Shown here piece after piece: positions 1 through 5,743 of a stretch of 8,819 bases of DNA. The translations under genes and the position numbers were made by a program. Every line of letters begins with the position of its first letter. Position 1 is the first letter of the stretch. This DNA is from Nitrososphaeraceae archaeon (lineage in GTDB: Archaea; Thermoproteota; Nitrososphaeria; Nitrososphaerales; Nitrososphaeraceae): NCBI GenBank assembly GCA_021155845.1, contig JAJNBK010000056.1, positions 1 to 8,819 of the forward strand. Direction: 5' to 3'. Under the pieces are notes generated by a model that searched no databases, was not told where the DNA came from, and saw nothing but the letters and a program-made list of their open reading frames with translations.

Positions 1-174
1 CTTTGTAGATTCTTGCTGGCGCTGTATTTCTTGCTCAAAAAGACTATGTCTAACTTCCTGTTCAGTGATATTTTGCAGGTAAAATAGTAAGCCATAGGAA
101 ATTGCGATGATGAAAATTATAGAAATAATACTTATATGTACCCTGCCAACAAATAGGTTCGCTAGTTTCAACAA
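1..174 (-). CDS. Membrane sensor histidine kinase, N-terminal fragment (continues beyond window)
   Basis: The minus-strand frame is open from 219 down to base 1 with no stop. It encodes a short basic N-terminus, one strong transmembrane segment (IISIIFIIAISYGLLFYLQ, about bases 75-130) and then a charged helix beginning NITEQEVRHSLFEQ. The segment GLLFYLQNIT is nearly identical to GLLFYIQNIT in the kinase remnant at 5744, so this is very likely the N-terminus of a paralogous sensor kinase; sensor, HisKA and ATPase domains would lie outside the window. No ATG exists in the frame. TTG at 174 or 171 is the best start; the open frame extends further upstream without another good start, so the start may be damaged. 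An AT-rich TATA-like stretch lies near 204-216. The family assignment rests on the paralogue; the start is uncertain. Confidence 0.6.
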   Translation of the reverse strand, partial: MLKLANLFVGRVHISIISIIFIIAISYGLLFYLQNITEQEVRHSLFEQEIQRQQESTK

Positions 175-527
175 ATATTTATCGTTACTTATTTCTTTTA
201 ATATTTCTATTATTATAAATTATGCCTTAATAATTAATTGTTTTATAATGACAATAATATAGCCATAAATAGTAATTCGACAAGAAATGGCACCTGTTAA
301 GATAACACACACATATCCATTTTTTTATTTTGTGTATTGTAAATGACCAAAGATCTCAATGCTCTGTTGTCTTTCATTTTCATGTCAGTTAAAGTAGTTA
401 ACAACAGGATTGTTATTTGATTAGGTGTGATTAGTTGCGATCTCTTATCTGTGCTGCATTATTCTTTGTCAGTGGTTTAAAAAAGATAATGGAGCTGACT
501 ATCTGTAAAACAAAAGTGAAATAGAAT
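175..527. other. AT-rich intergenic region without a convincing gene
   Basis: This stretch separates the leftward kinase fragment from the rightward small ORF at 528. It should hold the kinase promoter: on the minus strand a TTTATAATAATA-like element lies at about 204-216, roughly 30-40 bases ahead of the putative TTG start. On the plus strand a TTTAAAAAAG element at 476-485 lies about 45 bases ahead of the ATG at 528, the same spacing as the TATA box of the solute-binding protein gene at 4300. I found no RNA gene, tandem repeat or coding frame with plausible protein composition. Confidence 0.4.
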
Positions 528-674
528 ATGACGGTCGAAATGCAACAAATAAGTCCAAAAGCCAAGGAATCTGCAAACAAATGCTGGGAGCTAAGACAGA
601 AGGAAAGCAAATTTATCACACTTCAGCCAGGCAAAAAGAGGATCTTTACTTATAATTATACTCTAGAATTTTAG
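528..674 (+). CDS. Small hypothetical protein, possibly truncated (48 aa)
   Basis: ATG at 528 opens a 48-codon frame ending in TAG at 672. The composition is protein-like: a charged helix (SPKAKESANKCWELRQKES) followed by FITLQPGKKRIFTYNY. From memory, the phrase (T)LQPGEKRxLxF occurs in small archaeal proteins of about 100 residues, with a conserved LQPG turn near the start. If this is such a gene, it stops soon after that motif and is a 3'-truncated copy. It overlaps the end of the leftward gene at 663 by 12 bases, so the truncation point could be a recombination junction near 655-675. A TTTAAAAAAG box lies 45 bases upstream, but no Shine-Dalgarno is obvious. The complementary frame gives only a hydrophobic, low-quality protein. 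This could still be a chance ORF. Confidence 0.4.
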   Translation: MTVEMQQISPKAKESANKCWELRQKESKFITLQPGKKRIFTYNYTLEF

Positions 675-1263
675 TTTCATTATTTCATTTTCATATATTT
701 GATGTCTATTTTGAAAGTCTTTGCCATATAATTCTAGATATGACTCCATATTTGCAGGCTGAACTTCCAACGCCAATAGTGTCAAAAGTTCTCTTACTTC
801 TTCTTCAGAAGTTAATGGAGTATATACAATTGCAGACAGCAAAAGATTAAGTTGGTTGCTTAAACCAATGATATTGAAAGCATGTCCTAAAAATAATTTT
901 GCATCAAGAAGATCTCCTTCTAATGCGGCCAAACAAAAGTCAAATAATAGGTATTGTGTTGGATAAGTGCAACCTATTTTACGTAATTCGTCTAACTGTC
1001 TGGATGGCTTTATATTTTCATGAATAGATTCCTTTTATGAAATCAATTAAAAGACTTACAATGTCTCTAAAGCTAATTTTCTGTTCATCTAAACCGACTC
1101 TTTCTGCAATTCTATTATTATTCCCTAAAGGAAATTTAGCGCCAATTTCTGCTTCAAGTTTATTATTAATAGGAATACTTTCAACTAATTCTAAAATATC
1201 GGCTATATTAGGACCAGTATAGGATTTGTTCATGTTATGATGTAATAATACATAGCACATCAT
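663..1263 (-). pseudogene. Hypothetical protein gene split by a single frameshift (about 190-200 aa if restored)
   Basis: Two adjacent minus-strand frames appear to be one gene. The 5' part starts at ATG 1263 (or ATG 1233, MNKSYTGPNI) and runs to TGA at 1018-1020, ending LLIDFIKGIYS. The 3' part is open from just before that stop (ENIKPSRQLDELRKIGCTYP...) down to TAG at 663-665, ending YENEIMKLKF. Joining them by dropping one base near 1020 gives a continuous soluble, mostly helical protein with no signal peptide or membrane segment. The 3' part has no ATG; its only in-frame initiator is a TTG at 932, well inside the coding-like stretch, which favours a broken single gene. I do not recognise the family. 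A TATA-like element sits 20-26 bases ahead of ATG 1263, suiting a leaderless archaeal transcript. A sequencing error at 1018-1025 is the alternative to real inactivation. Confidence 0.6.
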
Positions 1264-1282
1264 CTACATTTAGATTGTTATC

Positions 1283-1289
1283 ATTATAT
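1283..1289 (-). promoter_or_regulatory. Putative archaeal TATA box for the leftward hypothetical gene
   Basis: The minus strand reads ATATAAT here, 20-26 bases ahead of ATG 1263. That is the spacing expected when transcription starts at or just before the start codon, which is common in archaea. The match is by eye; in so AT-rich a region a chance match is possible. Confidence 0.35.
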
Positions 1290-1364
1290 GGGCACCGATT
1301 TAATTAACATCTTGGAATAATAAACATAAAAGCTAAAAAATTAAGATTTGTATGAAAGGATAAA

Positions 1365-1415
1365 ATGGTGAATACTTATGGCATTTGTGGTGTATCTAGT
1401 ACAATGAGAGTCTAG
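1365..1415 (+). other. Possible 16-codon leader ORF upstream of the helicase
   Basis: ATG at 1365 opens a 16-codon frame (MVNTYGICGVSSTMRV) ending in TAG at 1413-1415, eleven bases before the helicase start. It has a good Shine-Dalgarno-like sequence, GAAAGG at 1354-1359, five bases upstream, better than anything seen directly ahead of the helicase ATG. It could be a translated leader that couples or attenuates helicase expression, or the purine tract may simply be chance. Confidence 0.2.
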
Positions 1416-1425
1416 ACATAAAATC

Positions 1426-2769
1426 ATGACAATAACAACGTTTGAACAATTAGGATTAAGTAAAGAAATAGTCAAAGCACTTAAGGAAATTGGATTTGAA
1501 ATACCTTTTCCTATTCAGGAAGAGGCTATACCCCTTATTTTAAAGGGTTCGGATGTAGTAGGTCAAGCACATACAGGTACTGGCAAGACTGCTGCTTTTT
1601 CTCTTCCAATATTACAAAAAATTAGACGAAATGGTCCAATTCAAGCACTAATACTTGTTCCAACAAGGGAGCTGGCAGTACAAGTAACAAATGAGATTAA
1701 TAAATTTGGAAAATATACTGGCATTAGAACTGTTGCCATATATGGAGGACAAAGCATTGGTCTTCAACATAATCAGTTAAGAAGACATGCACAGATAGTA
1801 GTTGCTACTCCTGGAAGATTGATTGATCACATAAAGCAAGAGTCAATAGACTTGAATAAAGTAAATTTTGTTGTTTTAGATGAAGCCGATAGAATGCTTG
1901 ATATGGGATTCATTGATGATATTAAGTTTATACTGTTTTATATAAAGGAAGAAAACAGGCAGACTTGTCTGTTTTCAGCTACTATGCCCCCTCCAATAAT
2001 AAGATTAGCACAAGAATACATGAAAAAGGATGCTAAAGAAGTGCGATTAAACGAACAAGAGTTAAGCCTTGATACTATAGAGCAATCTTATCTTATAGTA
2101 CCTGAGAAAGAAAAATTCAAGCATCTTTGTAATTTTATTAAGAATGAAAATAGAGATAAAGAACAAACAATTGTTTTTGCTGCTACAAAACAAAGAACAC
2201 AAAGACTTGCACAGGAACTAGAAGATGAAGGATTCAGATTAGTTACAATTCATGGTGATCTTTCACAAAAGGAAAGAAATGTTGCAATGAACAGATTTAG
2301 AAAAGGCCTTGATAATGTATTGGTAGCAACCGATATTGCTGCAAGAGGTATTGATGTTCCAGCAGTGGGTCATGTAATCAATTATGATGTACCTTATGAT
2401 CCTATGATTTACTTTCATAGAATTGGAAGAACTGCTAGAGCTGGTGCTACTGGTAAAGCTATATCTTTAGTAATACCACAGAGAATACAAGACTTTGAAA
2501 GAATTCTGAGAAACACCAAACAACCAATACGGAAACTTAATGATGAAATGGGAATATCTATCCCAATTTCTCAACAGGGATCATATGGCAGAGACAGAAG
2601 GGTCAGAAGACACGGACAAAGATATAATGGAAATAGAGGCCAAAGTGGCACTAGCAGCAGTAGTAGGTATAACCAAAGTAGAAGTCATAATTATGAAAAA
2701 CTAAGGCATAAGAGTAGTAGTAGTAGTAACCATGATAAAAAATTTAACAAACATACTTGGTATCACTAA
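1426..2769 (+). CDS. DEAD-box ATP-dependent RNA helicase
   Basis: This is a complete 447-residue superfamily 2 RNA helicase that unwinds or remodels RNA duplexes with ATP in the cytoplasm, as in ribosome assembly, cold adaptation or RNA decay. All core motifs are present in order: Q motif around FPIQEEAIP (28-36, Gln31), motif I AHTGTGKT (48-55), Ia PTRELA (79-84), GG (107-108), Ib TPGR (128-131), II DEAD (152-155), III SAT (184-186), IV IVFAATK (249-255), V ATDIAARGID (301-310) and VI HRIGRTARAG (331-340). The core resembles bacterial RhlE/CsdA-type enzymes. From about residue 385 there is a disordered, basic tail rich in Arg, Gly, Ser, Asn and His, with two serine runs, probably an RNA-binding tail. 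The start is fixed by an in-frame TGA at 1405 and by homology beginning at FEQLGL. The gene appears monocistronic. Confidence 0.97.
   Translation: MTITTFEQLGLSKEIVKALKEIGFEIPFPIQEEAIPLILKGSDVVGQAHTGTGKTAAFSLPILQKIRRNGPIQALILVPTRELAVQVTNEINKFGKYTGIRTVAIYGGQSIGLQHNQLRRHAQIVVATPGRLIDHIKQESIDLNKVNFVVLDEADRMLDMGFIDDIKFILFYIKEENRQTCLFSATMPPPIIRLAQEYMKKDAKEVRLNEQELSLDTIEQSYLIVPEKEKFKHLCNFIKNENRDKEQTIVFAATKQRTQRLAQELEDEGFRLVTIHGDLSQKERNVAMNRFRKGLDNVLVATDIAARGIDVPAVGHVINYDVPYDPMIYFHRIGRTARAGATGKAISLVIPQRIQDFERILRNTKQPIRKLNDEMGISIPISQQGSYGRDRRVRRHGQRYNGNRGQSGTSSSSRYNQSRSHNYEKLRHKSSSSSNHDKKFNKHTWYH
2653..2727 (+). repeat. Trinucleotide (AGC/AGT) tracts encoding serine runs in the helicase tail
   Basis: Bases 2653-2667 read AGC AGC AGT AGT AGG, and 2713-2727 are five perfect AGT codons. 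Both are in frame and encode serine runs (SSSR and SSSSS) in the disordered C-terminal tail. Such tracts can change length by replication slippage in multiples of three without breaking the frame, so tail length may vary between strains. Confidence 0.75.
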
Positions 2770-2912
2770 AATAAAGATAGAACAATAAATAAAATAATAT
2801 GTCTTAATTCAGAAGCAATTTAATAGGTAATTGTAGTGGTTAAAGATGATAAGGCCATTACAGTTCTTAATGCTTTGATTCTTAATTTTGGACTGATACA
2901 CAGCTATTGAAT

Positions 2913-3050
2913 CTATCTATTATCGCATATCTTCATAATTCTGATATTATAGTAAAATAATAGAGGATTGTACAAACGAATTTCCTTTTGGTACTTAGTA
3001 ATCAGCCAGTGAAGATTTCCGCTTTCAGATTCGTTGAATTTTGCTTTATA
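2913..3050 (-). pseudogene. Unidentified coding-like fragment (45 codons, no start)
   Basis: The minus-strand frame from 3050 to TAG at 2913-2915 reads like genuine protein: FNESESGNLHWLITKYQKEI, then RLYNPLLFYYNIRIMKI and CDNR. The mix of charged, aromatic and aliphatic residues is unlike the low-complexity shadows around it. It has no usable start and an in-frame TGA directly upstream at 3051-3053, so if real it is the 3' remnant of a lost gene. I do not recognise it. The length is short enough that chance is a serious alternative. Confidence 0.25.
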
Positions 3051-3114
3051 TCAGAGTCGCTATGTTATAATAGTGTTAGTCGTTGTAGCTGTACAAAGTC
3101 AGAAAATATTATTT

Positions 3115-3130
3115 AAAAATAAAAAAGAAA
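3115..3130 (-). terminator. T-rich tract, putative archaeal terminator
   Basis: On the minus strand a T-rich run (TTTCTTTTTTATTTTT) begins about 7 bases after the stop of the leftward gene fragment at 3137. Archaeal RNA polymerase commonly terminates at such T tracts without a hairpin. Confidence 0.4.
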
Positions 3131-3136
3131 GACTTT

Positions 3137-3349
3137 TTAGTATTTCAACGTTTGATTGAAGCTTCCTGAATGTGTCTCTGGTTTTACTGTGAAATTAATC
3201 ATGTATGGATGTTGTACTTGCTGTATTTGCGGCGGAAATGCTAATGTATTGTCATTTGGATTCCATGTTAATATGACCTTACCATACGAATTCTCTAATT
3301 TCTTAACATCTCTTGTTGTTACTGGCTCTGGATAGCCATCATCATTGAT
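3137..3349 (-). pseudogene. C-terminal remnant of an unknown, probably surface or exported, protein (70 codons)
   Basis: The minus-strand frame from 3349 to TAA at 3137-3139 encodes 70 protein-like residues, including GYPEPVTTRDVKKLENSYGK, VILTWNPNDNTLAFPPQ and INFTVKPETHSGSFNQTLKY. The Asn/Thr/Pro-rich, beta-strand-like composition suggests an extracellular domain, but no family is recognised. The frame has no start and meets TGA at 3350-3352, exactly where plus-strand transposase similarity becomes clear, so the 5' part seems to have been removed or displaced by the IS element. A T-rich terminator follows the stop, which supports this being the authentic 3' end of a once-functional gene. 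The last bases (about 3317-3349) can also be read as transposase on the other strand, so the boundary is uncertain. Confidence 0.55.
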
Positions 3350-3709
3350 TCAATAGATAAAGTAATTCTATAGATATTCATATTTCCCTTTTGAGTGGGA
3401 GAACAATACTATTGCTGAGACGTTTATAAAAGATCTGGTAAAGAATTATGCAAAGCATCCAGTTCCTACTGACTAAGGTAGTAATGTACATGGTATTATC
3501 ATCCTCAAGCTTGTAAATTCCTGAATATTAATAATCATCATCTGCATTCCTCCTATGAGGAGAAAAGCAGGATACAAAGAACCATACAGTATTACATCAA
3601 GGATAGAACCGAAAGCTTTGATAATGACTATTTTCCTTGTAGTAGAGAAAAGAAAAGTGTATTTCCTTTCAATAAAAAAATATTTATTGTAAGCTCCAAT
3701 AAACCTTGA
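3317..3709 (+). pseudogene. Decayed DDE transposase remnant (IS6/IS240-like)
   Basis: Across three frames the plus strand spells out a DDE transposase core in the right order. First comes YWLWIAI, a two-residue insertion, then DSIDKVIL (3320-3370), stopped by TAG at 3371. Next is NNTIAETFIKDLVKNYAKHP and PVPTD (3402-3473), then TAA, G and ILKL (to about 3512). The last is HHLHSSYEEKSRIQRTIQYY and IKDRTESFDNDYFPC (3536-3640), running to TGA at 3707. As I recall the family, the block is TDGGTWYPQAC..LKLKHHLHSSYEKSxIERTxQYIKDRT; here the first G of TDGG is a stop, and the catalytic Glu of IERT is Gln (CAA at 3575). The N-terminal helix-turn-helix region and first catalytic Asp are absent. It is inactive. 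I found no terminal inverted repeats or target-site duplication. Confidence 0.75.
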
Positions 3710-4250
3710 GTATCGATTGTTATTATCATTAATATTTTGACTATACTCTTGAATATATCTATTATAGACTAAAAATTCCCTTAGTGATAGGAGATACATA
3801 TATCCAAAGGTATTATAGATCTAATCTTCAAAGAAAGGCCTAAACTGAATATCAAAACCAGGGGAATCATTAGCAAATTGCTTTATTGTGATCATTTCAC
3901 ATATTCAGCCAATTTCTTTTTACAAACAAGACACATCGCTTCATGATTCACAATATAACAACAACAGTAATGATCTGATATCATAATTATAAAGATTTAA
4001 GAAATAAAAATAGATGCAATTCATAAAAATGAGGCGGAGATAGCGCCAAATCAATAATCCTACTTGAAATGTCAACAATTTATTTTACCAACCTAATCTA
4101 TGACTATCCTAATCTTAATCAAGGCCTGACTGATTACCTTGACTCTGCTAGTTTCAGACAAGCTCAGCACTAATTTCTTCTTTCAATAAATTTATTCACC
4201 TATTTGTAGTCAACAACTGTTATTGTTCTATACACATTTAAAAAGCTCTG
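3710..4250. other. AT-rich region with only short candidate ORFs
   Basis: No gene of normal length is present. A Cys-rich minus-strand frame pair at 3821-3984 is listed separately. A 34-codon plus-strand frame at 4069-4173 (starting MSTIYFTNLIYDYPNL) has acceptable composition but no support. GGCG and CGCC at 4033-4046 can form a 4-bp stem, and ATGAT/ATCAT at 3970-3984 a 5-bp stem; both are weak. The region just before the solute-binding protein gene holds its promoter. Confidence 0.35.
3821..3984 (-). CDS. Candidate small Cys-rich protein in two ATGA-overlapping frames
   Basis: ATG 3984 opens a 30-codon minus-strand frame containing HYCCCYIVNHEAMCLVCKKK and LAEYVK, ending at TGA 3892-3894. 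A second frame starts at the overlapping ATG (3895, sequence ATGA) and encodes 24 residues, MITIKQFANDSPGFDIQFRP then FFED, ending at 3821. The CxxC motif followed by basic residues resembles half of a zinc ribbon. The two pieces could be separate translationally coupled peptides, or one roughly 54-residue protein broken by a one-base shift at the junction. A TTTATAATT stretch lies just ahead of the ATG. Both frames look more protein-like than chance AT-rich sequence, but they are very short and no family is recognised. Confidence 0.3.
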
Positions 4251-4258
4251 TATAAAAA
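4251..4258 (+). promoter_or_regulatory. TATA box of the solute-binding protein gene
   Basis: TATAAAAA lies 42-49 bases ahead of ATG 4300, predicting a start near 4277-4282 and a leader of about 20 bases. A purine-rich AAAAGGAGAG tract at 4264-4273 lies between the box and the predicted start; it is too far from the ATG to be its Shine-Dalgarno. Confidence 0.45.
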
Positions 4259-4299
4259 CTATTAAAAGGAGAGTAAACAATACAAGGGACTACTTGATT

Positions 4300-5670
4300 A
4301 TGACCACGTCTAATGCTAAATTCTCACTTGTTCATATTAGTCTTGTAACAGCATTAGCTCTTAGTCTGGTAGCATCTGGTGGTTTTGTTGGTTTATCGTC
4401 AGCATCAGCAGCACAACAAAAAAAACATGTCGTACTTACAGCCATGCTTGATGACCAAGGTGATCCCCCAAGGTTATTGAATATGCTGTTTCAGCCTGCA
4501 TTGCAGGAATTGAGAGCACGACACCCAGACATTGACATCCAGCTAGATTATAGGCCCCTCCCATATCTGAATTTACGTACACAGTTTTTAAAGGCAATCG
4601 CCAACCAAACTCCTGTTGATATATTAACTGTAGATCAAATCTGACTTGGAGAATTTGCTGAGAAAGGACTTCTAACAGATCTTACAGAACGTGCTAATAC
4701 TTGGGGAAGGCAGAAAGACTGGTATCAAGCAAACTGGGATGGCGGAGTGTATAATGACAAATTATATGGGATATGGACGGTGGTTGATGTAAGAGGAATT
4801 TGGTATTGGAAGGACTTACTCAATAAATCAGGCGTAGATCCTAATTCGTTGAAGACATGGGATGGATACATTGCATCTGCAAAGAAGCTTAACGCTATAC
4901 TGAGGCCTCAGGGGACAGAAGGAGTTCATCTCATTGCTGCTGGACATTCTCCAGACATGTCATTTTATCCTTACTTATGGGAGCTTGAAGGAGAAATAAA
5001 CAAGCTAAAGAGCGGACATCCAACAAAAGGAGTTTACTGGTTTCCAGCATATAATAGCACAGAAGGAGTTAAAGCTCTGGGATTCATAAAAGACCAAGTT
5101 GATGCTGGTATAAAACCACAGAGGGAGCATTTTTGGGGTAAGGAATTCTTCGATAGAAAATTTGCAGTGATGTTAGAGGCATTGCAGAATCATGTAAGGG
5201 ATGATTATAATGTGACTACTCCCGATAAAGTAGAGGAATTTGAACAGAAAGTTGGCTTTCTACCAATGTTTCCTGTACCCAATGAAGGTAGCAATAGTGC
5301 GACTTTGATGGGCGGATGGCTACTGAGTGTCCCTGAGATATCCAAAAATAAGGACTTGGCATGGGAATTAATTACGATAATATTAGAACCTAAAATACTT
5401 GCTCCTATGCATGAAAAATATGGGCTACTTCCAACACAGATACCCATCGGAGAAGGTCCTTATGCAGCAAGGTTAAACCAAACAATCCCATATTATGATA
5501 AATTAATATCTATGATCCCTATAGGACTTAGCAGACCTAACATACCAGAATATCCTCAGATAGCTGATAATATAAAACAAGCAATAGATGAGATTTACTT
5601 TGGTGCTAAGGAACCCAAGCAAGCACTGGAGGAAGCTGCTGCAATGTCTGCAAAGGCTTTAGGATGGTAG
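4300..5670 (+). pseudogene. Exported ABC-type (sugar) solute-binding protein, interrupted by an in-frame TGA
   Basis: The frame spans 457 codons and is continuous except for TGA at codon 115 (4642-4644). Residues 1-40 form a Sec signal peptide: Lys near the start, a hydrophobic core (SLVHISLVTALALSLVASGG) and a likely cut after ASA before AQQKK; no lipobox Cys is seen. The rest resembles family 1 extracellular solute-binding proteins, which capture sugars or similar solutes for an ABC importer: HVVLTAMLDD, then KAIANQTPVDILTVDQI, LGEFAEKGLLTDLTERA, YNDKLYGIWT, a Trp/Tyr-rich middle, MGGWLLSVPEISKNKDLAWE and a C-terminal helix. Total length fits the usual 400-450 residues. The stop falls where DQIWLGEFA would be expected, so TGG to TGA is the likely change. 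No permease or ATPase gene is adjacent. ATG 4300 is preferred over an in-frame TTG at 4294. Confidence 0.85.
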
Positions 5671-5687
5671 CCTCCTATATGTGAGTC

Positions 5688-5705
5688 ATTATTTTTGGGG
5701 AAAAA
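5688..5705 (+). terminator. Putative terminator after the solute-binding protein gene
   Basis: About 20 bases after the stop, TATTTTTGGGGAAAAACA provides a T tract suited to archaeal termination, with TTTTT and AAAAA complementary around GGGG. It lies between the solute-binding protein gene and the kinase remnant, suggesting separate transcription units. Confidence 0.3.
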
Positions 5706-5743
5706 CAAATTAGATACTTTACAACTCTTAATAAGAAAGTATT

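Larger units (their letters stand above)
2770..3136. other. Degraded intergenic region after the helicase
   Basis: No intact gene is visible. A 24-codon GTG-start frame at 2836 (+) is too short to support. The best coding-like stretch is the minus-strand frame at 2913-3050, listed separately. No clear hairpin or T-tract terminator follows the helicase stop. The AT-rich end (3111-3136) is the probable terminator of the leftward fragment at 3137. Confidence 0.4.

Noticed and set aside
431..619. Minus-strand hydrophobic 62-codon frame
   Set aside because: It lies antisense to the better small ORF at 528-674, has no family-like features, and its hydrophobic Ile/Phe/Ser-rich content is typical of a reverse-strand shadow.
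1037..1222. Plus-strand 61-codon frame
   Set aside because: It is antisense to the 5' half of the leftward hypothetical gene, whose translation is clearly more protein-like.
2969..2976. TTGTACAA palindrome as a possible operator
   Set aside because: It is a single 8-base palindrome in a gene-free AT-rich region, with no adjacent promoter or second copy.
3473..3799. Minus-strand 108-codon frame
   Set aside because: Half of it is exactly antisense to the transposase blocks at 3473-3709, which read convincingly on the plus strand; the rest is Asn/Tyr/Arg-rich without motifs.
5205..5447. Minus-strand 80-codon frame
   Set aside because: It is antisense to the solute-binding protein gene, with no independent support.
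4747..5670. Separate GTG-start gene for the C-terminal part of the solute-binding protein
   Set aside because: Family sequence continues upstream of the GTG to the TGA and beyond it, so this is the same gene after a nonsense codon, not an independent start.
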